A DNA stretch of 64,000 bases from QHXM01 sp963697975 (GTDB taxonomy: Bacteria > Acidobacteriota > Blastocatellia > Pyrinomonadales > Pyrinomonadaceae). The position numbers and the translations under genes were made by a program. This document shows positions 61,387-64,000 of this stretch, one piece after another. The DNA lies in the NCBI GenBank assembly GCA_963697975.1, contig OY969111.1, forward strand, positions 1,364,001 to 1,428,000, written 5' to 3'. Below the pieces are notes generated by a model, which ran no database searches, was not told where the DNA came from, and was given only the letters and a program-made list of their open reading frames with translations. Within the stretch, counting starts at the first letter, position 1; each line of letters opens with the position of its first letter.

Positions 61387-62424
61387 ATGCTTCTCTCCGA
61401 TTTTGATTACGAGTTGCCGGAAGAACTCATCGCGCAGCATCCATTGGCGGCGCGCGACGGGGCGCGGATGCTGGTGATTGAGAGAGAGCGGCGCGGCTGG
61501 CAGGACAGCCAGTTTGCCGAACTCCCTTCATATATCCGCGCGGGCGATGTGCTGGTCATTAACAACACGCGCGTTTTTCCGGCGCGTCTGGTAGGCAGGC
61601 GTGAGCCTTCGGGCGGGCGCGTGGAATTGTTTCTCGTGCGCGAGCTGGAACCGATGGTCTGGGAGACTCTGGCACGGCCAGCGCGCAGGTTGCAGACGGG
61701 TGCACGCGTCTCTTTCGGCGATGGAAGATTGCGCGCAGAGGTGATTGAGCTACTTGACGACGGACGGCGTGCCGTCCGTTTTGAGTGCGACGATTCTCTC
61801 GAAGACGCGATTGAAGAACTCGGGCAGACCCCACTGCCGCCTTACATCAAGCGCGAGACAGAGAGTTTTGACGAAGATCGAGAGCGTTATCAAACCGTCT
61901 ATGCGCGTGCGCGTGGCGCGATTGCCGCGCCGACCGCCGGGCTGCATTTTACGCCACACGTCATGGAGGAGTTGCGCGCACGCGGCGCAAACATCACAGA
62001 AATTACGCTTCACGTCGGCTACGGCACGTTCGAGCCTGTGCGCGTCGAAGATTTGAGCGAGCACGCGGTTGCGCCGGAGCAGTACGAGATAAGCGAGGCG
62101 GCGGCGCAAAATATCAACGAAGCACGCGCGCGCGGCAATCGCGTCATTAGTATTGGCACAACGACGACGCGCGCTTTAGAATCTGCGGTGGACGAGAGGG
62201 GGCGTGTCAGGGCAGGCGCATCGCAAGCACAATTGACAATCACGCCGGGCTACAGGTTTCGCGTCGTTGATGCTCTCTTGACGAACTTTCACCTGCCGCG
62301 CTCGTCGCTGCTTGTTCTCGTCGCCACCTTCGCCGGACGCGACCTGGCACTTGCCGCTTACGCCCACGCGGTCAAAGCGCGCTATCGCTTTTACAGTTAC
62401 GGCGATTGCATGTTAATAATCTAG
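61387..62424 (+). CDS. queA: tRNA preQ1(34) S-adenosylmethionine ribosyltransferase-isomerase
   Basis: A 345-residue protein: LSDFDYELPEELIAQHPLA at the start, DVLVINNTRVFPARLVGRRE, RARGAIAAPTAGLHFTPHVM, ITLHVGYGTFEPVRVED, and the C-terminal YRFRVVDALLTNFHLPRSSL plus YRFYSYGDCMLI. It makes epoxyqueuosine on tRNA. ATG 61387 has no Shine-Dalgarno; TTCTTT and a hairpin precede it. Confidence 0.97.
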   Translation: MLLSDFDYELPEELIAQHPLAARDGARMLVIERERRGWQDSQFAELPSYIRAGDVLVINNTRVFPARLVGRREPSGGRVELFLVRELEPMVWETLARPARRLQTGARVSFGDGRLRAEVIELLDDGRRAVRFECDDSLEDAIEELGQTPLPPYIKRETESFDEDRERYQTVYARARGAIAAPTAGLHFTPHVMEELRARGANITEITLHVGYGTFEPVRVEDLSEHAVAPEQYEISEAAAQNINEARARGNRVISIGTTTTRALESAVDERGRVRAGASQAQLTITPGYRFRVVDALLTNFHLPRSSLLVLVATFAGRDLALAAYAHAVKARYRFYSYGDCMLII

Positions 62425-62494
62425 TGATAGGTGATGGGTGATAGGTAATAAGAAATCACCTTCCTCCTACCACTTATCACTTATCACTTATCAC
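62424..62494. repeat. Heptamer hairpin, TGATAGG family, before the GNAT gene
   Basis: The left arm from 62425 (TGATAGG, TGATGGG, TGATAGG, TAATAAG) begins at the queA stop; the right arm (about 62467-62494) is the complement. It ends 9 nt before the ATG of the next gene. Confidence 0.85.
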
Positions 62495-62503
62495 GGTTTT
62501 ATC

Positions 62504-63064
62504 ATGGCTGTCCTGAAGAAAATTCGTTCCCGCTGGTGGTCGCAGGGCGAAGAATCTGCCGAGCCGATTGTCGAGTATGACGCGTCGGCGGCTGAGTCTT
62601 TGATTCTGGAAGCGCGCTACGATGTGCGGCCTCTGACCGTCACGCAGCTTGACGAGTGCTGGCGGCTCGATCAGCGTTGCTTCGTTGATGGCGAAGCCTA
62701 TAGCCGTGACACTTTTGAATATTTGCTGACGGCTCCTGAGTCCGTTTCTTATCGCGCGGTGACACCGGGCGGCACGATGGTCGGCTTCATCATCGGCCTC
62801 GTCGAACCTGATCATACGGGACACGTCACGACCGTCGGCGTCGCGCCAGAGCATCGCCGCCGCCGCATTGCTCGTCGCTTGATGGAAAAAGCCGAAGACG
62901 GTTTTCGCCGCCGCGGTGTACGCATCGTTCGTCTAGAAGTCCGCTCGATCAACACGGGCGCGCAGCAGCTCTACCAGAATCTCGGTTACACAGTCACGCA
63001 GCGTCTACCGCGTTACTACTCAAACGGTGGCGATGGTCTCTTAATGATTAAACCGCTGAATTGA
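62504..63064 (+). CDS. GNAT-family N-acetyltransferase (RimI-like)
   Basis: A 186-residue protein. Start ATG 62504 was chosen as the longer start reads through the hairpin. A GNAT domain occupies about 48-180, with acetyl-CoA motif TTVGVAPEHRRRRIARRLMEKA (V-x-x-x-x-R/Q-x-x-G/A form) and VRLEVRSINTGAQQLYQNLGY. It looks RimI-like, but the N-terminal 45 residues are extra. The substrate is not predictable. No Shine-Dalgarno before the ATG. Confidence 0.88.
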   Translation: MAVLKKIRSRWWSQGEESAEPIVEYDASAAESLILEARYDVRPLTVTQLDECWRLDQRCFVDGEAYSRDTFEYLLTAPESVSYRAVTPGGTMVGFIIGLVEPDHTGHVTTVGVAPEHRRRRIARRLMEKAEDGFRRRGVRIVRLEVRSINTGAQQLYQNLGYTVTQRLPRYYSNGGDGLLMIKPLN

Positions 63065-63143
63065 CGTTTAAGTGAGCGCAATTGAGGGGCGACAGTTTCG
63101 GAGTGCTCTGGCGATAGATTCTGTAGAAGACGATTACCAATAT

Positions 63144-63479
63144 TCAATAGCAGTCCGTTCTCACAACCCTCGCGCTCTCATCCCAACATTGTCGCGGTCT
63201 CGGTTCTCTTCGTTGCGGAGGTTGCGGAAGCTGTCGTGGCTTCAGCGCCATCTTCTCAGCCTTCTCGACTCTTTCCGATTCCTTGTCCTGGTAATACCAC
63301 CACCCGGAAAAGGCAAGCAACGAGAAGATAAGCAGGACTCCCAGCGGAGAGAAGACCCTTCGGCGTGGGCTATCACTGACGACGCTGCCCGCGTATAATC
63401 TCGCCCTGCATTTTTGACACCTCGCGGCATCTTCGTAATTCAACAACCCGCAGTTTCGACAGAGTTGCAGGGGCATCAA
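63144..63479 (-). CDS. Zinc-ribbon membrane protein A
   Basis: A 111-residue protein. An N-terminal zinc ribbon with two CxxC pairs (CRNCGLLNYEDAARCQKC), a short linker, one membrane helix about 46-62 (LGVLLIFSLLAFSGWWYY), and a charged C-terminus. It is a paralogue of the gene at 63624-63968. Ribbon-TM proteins of this kind are common in Acidobacteria and others, function unknown. Confidence 0.75.
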   Translation of the reverse strand: MMPLQLCRNCGLLNYEDAARCQKCRARLYAGSVVSDSPRRRVFSPLGVLLIFSLLAFSGWWYYQDKESERVEKAEKMALKPRQLPQPPQRREPRPRQCWDESARVVRTDCY

Positions 63480-63623
63480 GCCAATCTCCGGCTTCGTGAG
63501 AAGTGACGTTTAAGTCGCCAGATTAAAATTGAGGAAAATATTGTCCGTTGTGAAAGTGCTGAAAAGGTGGCGGGTGTGAGCAGAAAATTTGAGAGAGTTT
63601 ACTGAAAGGAAGCTCATCCCTAT
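63480..63623. other. Spacer between the two zinc-ribbon genes
   Basis: 144 nt with no gene seen and no hairpin repeat of the heptamer type. It presumably holds the promoter or leader of the minus-strand gene that starts at 63479. Confidence 0.5.
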
Positions 63624-63968
63624 TTACCGGCAATTCATAGAAGTCCCGCACCTTCCGAAATACCCTTTCTGACTTCTCATTGACTGTTCCTGATCAAGTT
63701 TTTTCTGTTGCTCCTTCTCTTCGACTATCGCAGTCTCTTGTGACTGATAGTAAAACCAGCCGGGAATCGCCAGCAGCAGGATAAGAAGCAGAACTTTCAA
63801 AGGAGAGAATGAGCTTCGTGGCTTGGCATCATCAATCTCGTATGCCTCAAACGAAGCCGCCGATTTCGCCCGTTCGCCTGAACCTGTCAGGCTCGCCTGA
63901 CATCTCTTACAGTTTGCGGCTGTGTTGAAACTCACCAACCCGCATTTCGGGCATTTATGAGAGGTCAT
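63624..63968 (-). CDS. Zinc-ribbon membrane protein B
   Basis: A 114-residue protein, paralogue of the preceding gene: CPKCGLVSFNTAANCKRC zinc ribbon, linker, membrane helix about 59-75 (VLLLILLLAIPGWFYY), and a charged tail with two further Cys (GRCGTSMNC). Start ATG 63968, after AAGGAG. Tandem duplicates; function unknown. Confidence 0.75.
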   Translation of the reverse strand: MTSHKCPKCGLVSFNTAANCKRCQASLTGSGERAKSAASFEAYEIDDAKPRSSFSPLKVLLLILLLAIPGWFYYQSQETAIVEEKEQQKKLDQEQSMRSQKGYFGRCGTSMNCR

Positions 63969-64000
63969 CGTAAACTCCTTAAGGGTGGGATGAATTGATG

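Noticed and set aside
37247..62494. All spacer hairpins as Rho-independent terminators
   Set aside because: Many stand inside operons (murG-murC, murF-mraY, shell genes, ruvA-ruvB) and lack a clear T-run in the direction of transcription, so termination cannot be their common role.

Overview
The window reads as a chromosomal segment from a Gram-negative, moderately GC-rich bacterium, most likely an acidobacterium of the Blastocatellia type. That placement is inferred from the gene set (a long division and cell-wall cluster with an enlarged MraY, a small aldolase microcompartment locus beside rex, VIT/VWA and TPM proteins) and from the many palindromic intergenic repeats. No rRNA or tRNA gene was seen to confirm it.

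Layout. 1-2.6 kb: accessory DNA, with an XRE repressor facing a coiled-coil protein, a SWIM-Rad52 annealing protein and a helix-turn-helix protein. 2.8-4.8 kb: a cluster of three VOC proteins and one SnoaL-like secreted protein, each with a strong Shine-Dalgarno. 5.2-15.2 kb: a duplicated membrane protein, an S41 processing protease, a subtilase, a STAS protein, a Ycf48-like beta-propeller, a VIT/VWA protein and an MFS exporter. 15.3-22.7 kb: a TMEM175-like channel, a 21-bp minisatellite, a two-piece XdhC around a DUF962 gene, a coiled-coil protein, nadC and valS. 22.9-25.6 kb: a transmembrane TIR protein with an extracytoplasmic beta-rich part. 25.8-30.6 kb: two response regulators, a GspG-like protein, pdxA and an Hfq-like protein.

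30.9-48.8 kb (minus strand) is the dcw cluster in the order mraZ, rsmH, ftsL, PBP, murF, mraY, murD, ftsW, murG, murC, murB, ftsQ, ftsA, ftsZ. murE is missing from its usual place and MraY carries an extra domain of about 130 residues. A three-repeat MraZ box lies upstream of mraZ. 49.2-52.5 kb: a ZIP transporter, then TPM, nucleotidyltransferase and LemA genes ending in a terminator. 52.6-56.2 kb (minus strand): rex, a class II aldolase, a 47-residue membrane protein, one hexameric shell protein, three vertex shell proteins and a cargo- or linker-like protein, i.e. a minimal microcompartment operon probably under redox control. 56.4-63 kb: ruvA, ruvB, a large secreted protein, a BrkB-like protein, queA and a GNAT gene, followed by two zinc-ribbon membrane paralogues on the minus strand.

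The most unusual feature at DNA level is a set of about twenty hairpins between genes. Most are built from 7-nt tandem units, in several unrelated sequence families. In at least eight places the hairpin fills the whole spacer: it begins at or inside the last codons of one gene and ends 5-10 nt before the ATG of the next, which has no Shine-Dalgarno.
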